Shown piece by piece: positions 22,860-44,994 of a DNA stretch of 64,000 nucleotides (within the stretch, counting starts at the first letter, position 1; each line of letters starts with the position of its first letter). A program made the position numbers and the translations under genes. The notes below the pieces were generated by a model that was given only the letters and a program-made list of their open reading frames with translations, was not told the origin of the DNA and made no database searches. The DNA lies in NCBI GenBank assembly GCA_902729315.2, contig LR746276.1, positions 5,964,169-6,028,168 of the forward strand, read 5' to 3'. Source of the stretch: Spirodela intermedia. Lineage: Eukaryota; Streptophyta; Magnoliopsida; Alismatales; Araceae.

Positions 22860-24340
22860 CTTCTGGGTCGTCTCGGTGGTTTCCAGTCAACTCCTTGCCT
22901 CCAATGCCCATTGGAGCTCTTGGCAGGTTGTACATATTTACCCGATCGAATCGTGGAGCAGAAACTGTACAGCTGCAGATTCAGGAGCAAGTTTTCCAGA
23001 GTATTGTTCCAGTGGATGTACAGTTGACAGAAAAGATTGACTTGCTCAAAGTCAACTTTGAAGTGTTCCTACGTTACCAGAAAGGGATGTATCTCTCTCA
23101 TGTGGTCCAAGCTTGGATTGACTTCTCCATTTGTTGCTGGACTCGATATATAATATATATATATATATATTATTTATTTATTTATCAGAATGGTCAAAGG
23201 AATGAACAATATGTGGTGTATAGAACAGAAAGTATTTATTGCTTCAGTGAGCTAGCTGTTGATCAGCCTCTTACCAGTAAGCTCTAGAATGTTCCAAGAA
23301 CTCTAATCATCTGCAAGATCTTCAATTGTTTCAAAGCCTGATTTATCTTGATTTTTCTTTTTTGAGATAAAAAAATTAACCTGGTTATAATTGTTCAGAA
23401 GGTACATAAAAAATTAAATAATTTCCCTTGCAATGATATATACATCTCTTTTTTTCGTACTAGAACAGAATTATTGTCCTTGCTCGTCTTTTATTTCGAT
23501 CAAAATATGGAGATTAAATAATGGGAAATAATAAATATTTTATTTGAATTTTGGATTATCTCACTTTTGTGTAGGATAAATGTAGGAAAAAAGTGGGACG
23601 AAAATGATGGTATCAAATAATCAATGTATCTACCAGGTAGGTGCTTCCGAGAAAGTATAAGTCGGATCCTATCCTCCTGTCGGGTCTAACATGATTTAGA
23701 TATCGGATCCTTATCAGTCTCAACACGTGGAATTTCCGCACAATACGCGTATTTCTAGATTTTGCGGAAAAAGCCAGACATACATTTTACGCAAAGAGAG
23801 TTGAACAGTTAGAATGGCTTATCCACAATTTTGATAGTTTTGAGGGGGAGAATCAAAGTAACTCTTTTTTTCTTTAGTGCTCAGTCTCGGGCCCGATCTT
23901 CAAGAGCGGGCCGGGGGAATCATGAAGATGGCCCGGCCCGTTGAAACAAGTTCGAGTGGCCCGATGGAGCCCGCTCCGAGGGCAGTTTTGTCCTTCGTGC
24001 GCCATATTAAATATTATCTAATTTAATTGTAATTAAGTTTGATAGATGGACGGAAAAACAAAATTTTGGGCGATTTAGTTGGCCATAATAAAAATACAGG
24101 GCGTTATCTTTAAATTATAGAAGGCTTGGGGACTAAAAGTCAAATAATCCTTCCCCCTGAGGCTTAACTTCGTCACGTGTCTGCAGAGAGAGAGAGAGAA
24201 AGATCTGGAGAGGATAGTGGGCCGTGACTTTGGCACAAGAGAGAGAGAGAGAACTGGAGAGGGTAGTGGGCCGTTAAGTGGGCCCCGTCCAGAGAGAGAG
24301 CAAGTACGATCCCTCGATACGCTGAGTGAGCTTTCTTCTT
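22860..24340. other. Intergenic between RPOTp and RRC1
   Basis: 22860-23300 is probably RPOTp 3' untranslated sequence and contains a TA run at 23151-23170. 23300-23870 is AT-rich without recognised features. 23885-23985 is a GGCCCG-rich patch like that at 3528-3730. 24180-24300 has short GA runs and repeated AGTGGGCCGT words before the RRC1 leader. Confidence 0.5.
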
Positions 24341-24788
24341 CTCATTAGGTTGGATAGCGAGAGGCGCGGCTAGACAAAACGGGGGACGGTTGCTTTCTCA
24401 GCTCTTGATCGCCTCTTCGCCCCTCCTCCTCTTCGGCGTCTCCACCGCCGACCGGCGCCGCCGCCGGGTGTGCGTCGGCTAACCAGGGCACGCGCGTCTC
24501 TCGTACGACGAAGTCTGGTGGACTTGATATCCTCAGTCTACCCCGCCGGGTATGTTTTAGGGTTTTTTGGTGTTGGGGTTGTTGGGGGTGGGGGGCTATT
24601 GATATTTCTATGCTTTTAGGTTGTGCTCTCTTCCTTCGTTATTTTCTCTTCTTTTTGCTGTTTTTTTTTTTCGATGCCCTTTGTTAGATGTTAGTGGGAA
24701 ATCTGGGCGCATTTTTGTTGCATGTTGACGCGTCTAGACGGTTAATTACATAATATCGTGTCTTTTTAGCAGCGTGCCAGCTTTAAAG

Positions 24789-35157
<10,369 letters not shown>

Positions 35158-35938
35158 GCTGGTGCACCATTGCCCTAGGTGTTTGATCTCTTTGCCAGCC
35201 GGTCGATCCTGAATGGCGCCGCAGATGCCGGTGGGCTCTTCGGCACGGTCGCAGGGTCCACCCTGAAGCTAGGGTTTCTGAGACGACCTGATCTGGCTGT
35301 AGTTTCTGAGGTGCCCGCCATGACTGTGGCAGGAACTCGATGACGACTCTCATATATATATATATATATTGTATCGCTTTTACTGGAGGACCTACCCACA
35401 AAGCTGTCTCCTTTGAGAGGGAGAGGAGCTGCCCTTCTGGGTTTTCCTTCTCTTTTTTTCTTTTTTTGCTTGCTGGATAGAAAATGGAGGTTTTGCAGGG
35501 TCAGCCCCTTCCTTCCTTGGTTTGACCTCTTTCTCTGTATAGTGGAGACCTGACTAACAGCTACTTGTGTTTCTCTTCTGTTTGACCCGGAGCTCCTTGA
35601 TCTCTCTTCTGTGGTTTCCCGTGGGTGGGTCAAACTGAGGAAGTGGGTACGAAGAACAGGTTTTTGTCTCCTACCCTCCCTCGTTTCCCCTTTTCTGGTG
35701 ATGGGTTTTGTTAGGAGAGTTTAAGATAATAGGGTTCTCCCTATTGGTAATGGGTTTTTGTTGGGCTTTCCCAGATTTTTTTTTGAGTTGACTTTCTTTG
35801 TCAGGTTTATAAGTCAACCAAACGGCTCAATGTGTAGCTGTTCTAACAGTCATCTTGTGTGCAATCGTCGAATGTGCCGGGGGTCAGTCGCTGTGTGCAG
35901 GACGGAGGGGGGATTTGCCCGATCTGAGGACTGCACAA

Positions 35939-35987
<49 letters not shown>

Positions 35988-36202
35988 TGGAGTGTTCAGT
36001 GGATATCTGCAGAGGAATTGGCGGAGATGAAATGGGATTCCAAGCGTCTTCCTCCAAGTGTTTATGTACATGAATCAATCCGAGCGAGGCTCCTGAGAGT
36101 CCCCCCACAAATCCAATGAAAAAATAAGGAAGAGGGTAGCCAAGGGGAACGCTCATTTCTCTGCTATTACATTATTACTACGCTCAAATGAATGCCGTTA
36201 AT

Positions 36203-36269
<67 letters not shown>
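35158..36269. other. Convergent spacer RRC1 / UBP22 with microsatellites
   Basis: Holds the RRC1 3' untranslated region, an (AT)n run at 35351-35370, (GA)n at 35941-35983 and (GA)n at 36206-36269, the last touching the UBP22 stop codon. Open frames over the GA tracts are artefacts. No gene is supported. Confidence 0.75.
36206..36269. repeat. (GA)n microsatellite at the UBP22 stop codon
   Basis: Pure GA run on the plus strand, so (CT)n directly after the UBP22 stop on its own strand. Confidence 0.95.
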
Positions 36270-36271
<2 letters not shown>

Positions 36272-38861
36272 ACCCACAAGCGGAAGCGGAGAGGAAGAGC
36301 TCTCCGACGGTGGGGCTGGTGAGCTGCCGCGGCGGCGACGGCGGGAGGCAGGGGAGCTCCTCGCCGGCGCTGTAGCAGAGGTTCTTCTGCACGTAGAACA
36401 TCATGTAGGCCTGCGAGGCCCTCACAGCCTCATCGCTCACCTGTGTAATCCATGCGTCGTCGCACTTGTACCAGATCTTCCTCAGCCTCAGGTACGTGAT
36501 GTAGTGCCCCGACTCGAGCTTCCCCGCATGGGAGACGATGGCGAACACCTCAAACTCCGACGACAACTCCCCCGAAACAACTTCAGAGTCGTCCCCTTCG
36601 AAGGCGAAGATCCGGTTTCCGAACCTGTTCCTAGTGATGGAGGAGGACAGGTACGGCGCCATGTCCAGCAAGAAAGGGAACTGGAGGTGCTGGTCGACCT
36701 TCCGGGAAGTTCTCCGCGACGGCGAGTGCTCGAAGCGCTTGACGTGGAAGCACAGCACCGGTGGCAGCCGCCGGATGGACATCTGCTTGAGCGAGTCTTG
36801 CCGGAGCTCGCAGTGCCGGCAGTAGAGCTTCTGGTCGGAGCCGAGCTTCTCAGGGCGCGTGAAGAGGTCCAGGCAACCTGTCAGGGTCGACCCTCTCCCA
36901 CCGCCGTCGCCGCCGGCTTCCGGCAGCCTCACGGCGGTGCTCTGGGGCTCCAGGTCCAGGGGGATGTCCACGCAGGGCTCGTCGGTGGTGGAGGTGAAGC
37001 CGCAGACGGTGCAGGTGACGTCCGATCTGAGCAAGCCGGAGAAGACCCGGTGGGCTATGCAGCGGCAGTCTCCGCCACCTGCGGAGAAGACAAGGTCAAG
37101 GTCGATCGTCTCCGAGAAACGACGGCGAGGTGGCGGAGGGAGGTTGAAAGGGTTGTTCTTGCTTGCCTTTAGTCTGAGGGCTGGGCTGCTCCTTGCAGTG
37201 GATCCAGTCGAGGACGGAGATGAAGAACTCGTGGGCGTCCTGCTGCTCGTAGGTGGCCAGGTTTGCGGCGTGCTGCCACCAGCTGCAACAAAAGCCACAA
37301 GGGAAACCCCAAACACCATCTCATTCACGTTCTTGCCGCTGACTACTGCAGAATGGGCAGAGCCTAATGAACAGTGCGAGTGATCCAGCACAGTGTAGTG
37401 TGTGACACATGGGGACTCATGAACAATGATCTTCCGAAAACTGATAAGATCAAATAAGTGTTTGTATCTATGCAGCACAGATCGAAGAGACAGGAAATGG
37501 AGACATCTCAGGTTCATAAAGATCAAATTTCTGATGAAATGATCAGGAACGCAAGCTAAGTTTAAATTACACGACGGAGAATAATCAAAAAGTTTTGTGT
37601 TGATCAGTTCAGGGTAGGATGAGGCAGACGATTACAGAAAGATTTGGAGTCCCAGAGGATAATCCGATCATCGACAAGGAAATAAAACATCAAGAGACTG
37701 ACTGATTCGATGGAATCTGGCGGTTTCTTTTCCTCCATCAACAAATTCCACAAAAAAGGGAGGAGGGAAATAACAATAAAAAGAGATTTTTATCATGAAA
37801 CCCGTTGATATTGGGTTTCAGATGAGAAAAAAACATGAACTATTCTTCACCGACGATCAGGCATCCGAATCTGTCTTGGAATCTGCTCAATTTGAATACC
37901 AAGACAGATTTTTTCTTTTTTTAGTTTTTGTACAGATCATCGGTGATCACTGCCCTAATCCTTTTCCCAGTCCCGATCCGCCTCCAAACACAAGAACTCC
38001 GATCCAGACAGAGCCCGATGGAAATAACCCTGAAAATTCTTCGGCAATCCCAAGTTTCTCGCATTAATTTAACGACTTTTCGACAGACCCACCGATGCCT
38101 GACCTGTGCAAGAACTGGGCAGGGCTGTACGGGGTCCGATCTCCAGAGAATGCGGCGGAGAAGACGCTATCGAGGTCGCAGGCCAGGCAGGGCCCTTCCG
38201 TGACGGATCCCTTCCGCCGCCGCCGCCGACTGCAAAGCTCCCGCCGGTGGTGATCACCCAAGAAGTACCACCTCAGAGGCGGCGTGTGCAGGAGCACCTG
38301 GAGGACAGAGTTCATGAAACAAGTGTTCCCCAGATTGTTCATCCCTCGCAATCCCCATGGCAACCCAGACGGGTCCAACACGGCGCGCCGGCACACCGCC
38401 GGCACCAGCTCCCTCGTGATCCGCTCCGGCCGCCGCCGCTTCCGTCCCCCGCAGGCCGCTTCCCGCCGCTTCGGGAGCTCCTCGATCTGCTTCGCCATGA
38501 CGGCGGTGTCGAAGTCTGGATCGTATACCTGGTCGGCGCAGGTGCAGCAGAACAGCTCCGCCCTGTCTACGTCCACCGCGATCTCGTGCCCCATCTCTGC
38601 CGCTGCGTGGGCGATGGAATGATCCAAGCAGGAGACCGAGGAGCAGACCAGGCAGAGATACAGCCTGCCGAGATGGGCGGAGCAGAGATCACACGCGGGC
38701 ACCGGTGATTTCAGACACCCCAACGCGGTGCGTCCATTAGGGCTTGTACGGAGAAGGTCCCGCAGAGAAGCGTAGCCCCTGAGGCCGTGCTTCTTCCTGT
38801 ACGTGGCCAGGTGAGAGCAGGGCTTGGGGCTGGTGTAGGCGACGATCCTGCTCGCAGACAT
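36270..38861 (-). CDS. UBP22: Ubiquitin-specific protease UBP22 (SAGA-type histone H2B deubiquitinase)
   Basis: Removes ubiquitin from histone H2B as the catalytic subunit of the SAGA-type DUB module. Exons (minus): 38861-38104, 37282-37167, 37078-36270; 560 residues from MSASRIV (an in-frame ATG three codons upstream is also possible). AtUBP22 is about 557. A UBP-type zinc finger with Cys/His pairs spans about 15-110. The Cys box [14 protein letters not shown] gives active Cys181; the QQDAHEFF block is in exon 2; the His box ESGHYITY gives His at about 483, with Asp in CDDAW. A CxxC zinc ribbon is visible in exon 3 (CTVCGF ... CRHC). Intron 2 has a GC donor (AAAG|GCAAGC). After [11 protein letters not shown] there is a Pro/Ser-rich tail of about 30 residues not expected in the family, running up to the (GA)n tract. 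Coding GC is high. Confidence 0.94.
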
Positions 38862-41450
38862 CTCCCCCATGGGAGAGAGGAAGAACTCTGAAGCTCTGAT
38901 CTGAGACAGAGACCCAAGAGGACAGAATGAGCTGGGGAGCGAGCTCCTGGCGGATCGGGAGGGGGTGAAGACGGGGAAGCTTCAATCTGGGCTCCGAGGA
39001 GCGGATGGGATGGGATCTGGTGGCGGGAGCGGTACAGGGCTTCGTGGAAACCAGGTCATCAACCCGCCGCCGCCCCTCCCGGGTTTGTTGCAGGGCAGAG
39101 TGAGGAGGGTCGGTGGGGGCGGCTTGTCCGTACCGGGATCTGGCCAATCAGCTCTCGACACCACCCACGTCGAAACCGAGGCCCTACGGCGGGCAGTGCA
39201 AGGAAGGTGCAATTTTTAGGATTCCTGGTTTTGGCACGTTTGGGATAGCTGTGTGAACCCTATCTAGATTACTGTGATCTCACAGAAGGAGAGAATTTTC
39301 CCGCGCTGACCGTCGAGACGAATAGTCACTGGCTATAAACATTGTGATGGGATATTTATTGTTTTTATCGAGAAAAATAGGCTATTTTTAATTCTGGGCA
39401 GTTCTCAAGAATGTTATCTTTGCGTTTCATAAATATCATAGAAAATGGGCTGTGTAGAATATTCCTGAGGTTGGAGTGTTTGACTGTCTTTTCGAAGAGT
39501 ATCATAGCTGGGAAGCTTTGAATCATGTTGGGTTTGCCTTTGATCTTCCTTCACTCTAATTATGTTCATCTTCTCAACATAACCACATTTCGCTGACTCT
39601 TGATGCCAAGTTTTTTCTCTTGTAATGTGGAGGTTTATAGAGCAAAGTTACACATAGTAAGTAGTTGCTATTGAGAGTGCTCAAATGATTGGCAGAAAAG
39701 TCAACCCGCTTCCTTGTGAGCGCAGAGATTAAACTTTTTGTATGTCAACAACGACTGTGAGAAAATTGAAAATTGTTTTTGCCATTAATATAATATACAA
39801 ACATACATACGAGAAAATAGAATGGCTTGGATTCGCATCATGTATCTCAAATATGTATTCGTGAGTGATTGTGTCTATTATGTACCATGTCATCTCCAAA
39901 ATCCTAGGTTAGGAATATGATATGTTGCAGTTGCTATCCATATACCATAAAAGGGTAGAGACATATTTGTACTTAGAATGACAGTTGTGTTGATAATTTG
40001 ACCTCATTGAAGAACAATGATAGGAAGAAAGAACTATAATATTCAATTATTTGATTTGCTACTTCATCATGTAAAATGGATGATAATAATTCTTATGTTA
40101 TAAATTGTTGCTTTACTGAAAATTTCATTAATGACAAGATAGTTTCTTAGACTAACTAATGTCACACATGAAATAATAATGTAGGATAAAGGTGAAGAAA
40201 ATTTATACATTAACTAACTAAAGTGAGAAAACTTTAATATACAGAAGGGAAATAATTAAGACAATGATAATAAATTATACAAAAGTATGTAAAACTCAGT
40301 TTACTGTGTGCTCATGTTTGGCTTCATCTATAACACATTTGAAGAACACATACTTTCATAATAAACTAGGGTTGACTCAAAGGTGTTATGATGATAAATC
40401 AATCGATGATATCTCATAGTCTTAGAAGGCGATTGCAACTTTCACGCTAGTTTTTATGAAATTAAGATTTTATGACAATCAAAACTATTAGGACAAGAGT
40501 TAACCATCAAATGACTTAGTAACATAGCAAGGGAAAATGTTATTAGTCATCGTCGCCGCGACACCAAAACTCTATTTTTCTGCTTTCAACTTACTTTCCA
40601 CTTCATTTAGTGATAATTTGTGTGAATTAAATTTACCAAGATATACTTCATTTAATTATGATTCTTCCGACTTTTACAGATCTTAATGTGATTAATTAAA
40701 TCGTCTGTAATCACTTACGTAAGAATCGTTAGGCGGAACTTTGTTTTCGCCTAATTCGCGTTCGCCAGGTGTTGACGTCATCTTGACGTCCGCACCCTTA
40801 TTTTCCTTTTTCGTGAATTTTAAATATATTTCCTTTTCATTTCCTAGTATAAAATTTATAAAAAATAGTATTATTTGAGATTTTTTTTGAATAATTACCA
40901 GATATTATATTACATTCTTATGATTGACTTGAAAAATTACTACTATTTTTGGAAGTTTTATTGAAGTATAATTGATATATTTGTTTAAAAATACTTCTAA
41001 ATATCTGAAAATTTATATTTTCTAGTTTTATAAATTTTAAATTTGCGTGATTTACTATACAATTTTAAATTTTTGTGTCTAAACAGCTCTCACACTATTC
41101 TACAATAGTCGAATGTGATTCCTAACACTAATGAGAGTTTGGATACTCTATTGACAAGTTGAGGATAGAGTATTCAATGCTCCTAGAGTATTAAAAGAGA
41201 GTTACAACTTTTTTAACCCAAAGAATACAGAGGGGAAGGCACAAGTTATTCTTGGCTAGCTTTTGGCAAATTTCTTGTTATTTTGTTTACTTTTGCAAGA
41301 GAAGAAGAGTGTGGCCTTGGGGGGTGAGGCATAACAAAGGTGAAGAAATTCACAAGCCTTGCTTTCAACAATATGATTGTGACACCATAATATCCAAAAC
41401 AAGTTAGATAAACTTACTACAACACAAACCCCCATGAAGATCCCTCAAGC
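38862..41450. other. UBP22 upstream region and AT-rich intergenic DNA
   Basis: 38862-39230 is GC-rich leader or promoter of UBP22. From 39230 the DNA is AT-rich and I see no gene. Short open frames lack any recognisable family. Confidence 0.6.
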
Positions 41451-42879
41451 TACAACATGAATGGACAAGAGTTTAACATGAACTGAAAAGAGATTGTGTA
41501 GATCCAAGAGATAAAAGGAGCATAAGAAAACAATGACATAGGAGGCACAAGAGAGAGAGAAAAATAAGTCATCATTGGTGGGGTAGAAAAGGGTGCATAT
41601 GAGTAACATAAGATCAAGTTTTTATTTACCCAAGTGGAGTAAAAGAATAGAGAATCAAAACAAGTCACATGAGGGACATAAAGAAAGCCTCATCAGCTCC
41701 TACTAAAGCTGTTTGTAGGAGTGGTAGAATAAGATCTTCCTAATCACGAAAAGGAACTTACTATCAAGTTAGAATTACAAAGGAAAAAAGGAAGGAACAT
41801 GAAGGGATGTCTAGATCAAATGTGGATGACAACTAGAAAAATAAAAAAATGAAGCAAGGAAATAATTCCTAAGTGAGCAATTGACGATGATGTCCGCAAT
41901 GAGGCATATGAAACTAAATCAGATAAATCAAAAATTTTCCTACTAATTGATGAGTCCTTTGTGGCAAAAATAAGTGAAAAGATGGTGGAAAACACCTATG
42001 ATGAATCTGAGGTACAAGGACTAAAATAATGGGGCAGAAGGAAGAGTGATCATGAAGAAGAATTAGAAGAGCAAGATAATTTGGATGAAGAGGGTGATTA
42101 GCGGCCACAATTAGACTAGATCATATATCAAAATGCCCAAAAAGTACAATAAGAAAAATCACATTTAATGAGGCTGTGTGATCTCAAGCTTGACCAACGA
42201 TTGATAATCTAGAAGACAAACCAATGAAGAAGGATAAGAAGAAGTTCAAGAAGAAACACAAGAATTGAGAATCAATCAATCAAACAGGAAACTATTTACA
42301 TGTGGAACAAGTTGTTCAAGTTGAAATGGAAGCCATAAGAGCAACAAAGATGGAGATACCTTTAAATAATGAGTTCAATACTTATTTTACCTACACTTTG
42401 AATTAGAGATTATTTATCTATTTCCTCTTTGATCACTGATAAACAATTAATAGAAGACACAAACATGGCTATAAGATAATATTGAAGTTAACCAAATTGA
42501 GGTTGAGGAACTACTTGAAAATAATTCAAATAATTTTAAAATGGAGAATCAATCGGAGATGATTAACTCAATAGATTCACGATCCTTTTATCGAAAAATT
42601 ATTCAGTAAATTTAATAATGATGCTTCGCAAATTATGTTGATGATTGAACAATTTTGACAACTTAATCGTTCATCAAAATTTGTAGAAAAATCAAAATTT
42701 AATTAGATAAAAATTTAAGTTTTGATTCTAGTAAGATTTGAACCATCACTAGTCATCCGCATGCATGAGAGAGAATAAAATAAGTACGTAAATACCTTTA
42801 TAAAGTGATGTCGTAATGATATCTTTTTATGATAAATAAATAATGTTTTAAGTATTAAAATCATTAAAACCTTATGATA

Positions 42880-43310
42880 GGTTATGACCTCCAATTTAGT
42901 CCCACATCAATTATATGCTGAGTTTTGACGTAGATATATAATAATATGAGCTTTGCTAATCAACGCGTCTCTTTCTCGAATGTGTAAGAGCATTCTTGGC
43001 CCCATGCCCGCTGGCCACTAATGACGTGGAAGGAGAGTGATGCACATGTGTAAGAGGATATGTTATTTTATTTTTCTTTATTTATCTCAAAAATAAGATT
43101 ATAAAAATATATAAATTCACATAAAATTACGTAATGAGTCAAAAATTTACAATAACTAATTAAAAATCAATTTTGACAACTTAACACAAATATAAAATAT
43201 TTATTATGAGTTAAGACTAAAACTTTATTATTAATTAATTATTAACTCATGATAATAAAGACTTATCAATCATTATCTTCATGATTTATTGAGACTTAAT
43301 GTATGTTTAG
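42880..43310 (+). repeat. LTR-like copy A
   Basis: Contains TTAGTCCCACATCAATT, a word typical of plant LTRs, then GACGTGGAAGGAGAGTG and an AT-rich stretch with TTATTATGAGTTAA. The same words in the same order and orientation recur at 47200-47680. The copies are much diverged, mostly by transitions. Confidence 0.45.
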
Positions 43311-43424
43311 TTTCATATAATTCTAGTAATTTTATGGAGTTATGACATGAATGATTAAGACCTATAAGTATTAGAACAATATGAAAACTATAGAAATTAA
43401 AACATGTATGAAGATTGATAAGTT

Positions 43425-44040
43425 GTGCTTAGATAAATACGTTAATTGTGGTACATGCTTTAAAGGAAATTTAGTGAGAAAATCACATAAATCAAAGGAC
43501 ATGATCAAAGCTAGTCAACTTCTAGAATTATTTTACATGAACATTTTAAGATAATGATATGATGAGTTTATGACCACTCAAGATATATGAGTATTATCCT
43601 AAGAGAACAAAAGTTGAAATTCTTGAAGAATGTAGAAAAGATCATAAGGTGAATAGAAAATAAAATGGATTAAGACAATCAAAAGTGATCATGATGGAAA
43701 ATTTGAAATTCCAAAGGATTCATAATTTTGTGATGACCAAGGAATTAGTCATATTGTTGAGCAAAAAAGCATATGACATATTTTTTAGATGTTTATATGG
43801 TGTTTATAGAAGAATAATGTGCCAAAATAATTGTGCATTTAGGCAACAAATATGATATGCTATATCATAAACAAAAACATGATCCAATCAATTGTCACTG
43901 AAACCTTTTGTAAGTTACATGAAGGAAAATATATTTAAATATTAGTTATTCTTGAGCATTTGGGTGCTAATAGTCTATCCTTATAAATGGTAGAGAAGAG
44001 ATAAGGTATCTTAACTCAAAAGGTAACGAGAAAGTTTTTC
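43425..44040 (+). mobile_element. Decayed Ty1/Copia-type retrotransposon, integrase region
   Basis: Reading the plus strand through stop codons gives a GAG-pre-integrase zinc-finger block (CGTCFKGN, then KSHKSKD and SQLLELFYM), then pieces of the integrase core (IKTIKSDHDGKFE, FCDDQGISH, NNVPK) and the following conserved stretch (KLHEGKYI, FGA-like). Many stops and A/T-rich transitions show it is long dead; the central catalytic triad is not intact. Reverse transcriptase further downstream is too decayed to recognise. Confidence 0.65.
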
Positions 44041-44895
44041 TAAAAAATTACAAAAATCCTAAAGCATTTGGAATTACAATGCCATAACTATAGTTGTTGA
44101 GAAAATAATAGCTATCAAACTTATTGAACAAAATTAGAAAGTAGTAGAGATGAAAAAGAACTATTACAAACTAAATTCTAGAAAGTTTCACTTCATGATA
44201 ATACAAGGCTTCCTAAAATATAGAAAATCTTGATAAGTTGGCTCTTATGAGATAATGAATGTATGTCAAGAGTCATCTAATAGATCAGATTTAGGTCGCT
44301 AAGAAAGGATATAGAAGATAGGAAATTATCAAAAACTTGACTGTAATGAGACCTAAAATTTAGTGAAGGGACATCAAAGAAGTTTCGCAACATGAAAATT
44401 TGACTAAAATTAGGGATTAAATTCGTTCCAAGGAAAGAAATATTTGAAGCTTAATACTCAAAGATCTAATTTTCATAATAAAATTTTGTGAGAGTTGAGC
44501 TTGATAATTAGCAATGTGACATCTTAAAGATGTGAATTTTGAAAAGAGATTCTTGGTGAATTTTCAGCAGAATTGAGTTTTTTAATCAGCGATTGTGGTT
44601 AGACAATCATAAGTACTGGAACCTAAGAATGATTTTGTTCTTGGAGAGTGAACATTAGTAGTTGGTCAAATCACTATAAAAGTATAATTTGTTTTAAGTG
44701 AACTAGAAAATTACCTACCCATCATCTTACGAAGAATACAATTATGAGAGACCTGATTTAAGAATGAAATAAAAAAAGAATAAATTATTCAAACCCCCTT
44801 TTTGATCTTAATGCTAGCCAAAACACAACATCCAAATTTATTAGGATTTTTCTCAATGTTATTTTTTTTGTTTCCCCTTTCTCATCCTTTGTTAC

Positions 44896-44994
44896 TATTC
44901 ATTACTCTTATATTACACTCCTCCTTAGTATTCATTACTCTTATATTACACTCCTCCTTAGTATTCATTACTCTTATATTACACTCCTCCAATA
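44896..44994. repeat. 33-bp tandem repeat, three copies
   Basis: Unit starting TATTCATTACTCTTATATTA repeated at 44896, 44929 and 44962 with almost no differences. Because 33 is a multiple of three, an 11-residue repeat appears in one frame, but nothing supports a gene. Confidence 0.9.

Noticed and set aside
22895-23287. 130-codon open frame after RPOTp
   Set aside because: It follows the conserved YFFN end of RPOTp directly and lies in its probable 3' untranslated region; the translation resembles no family.
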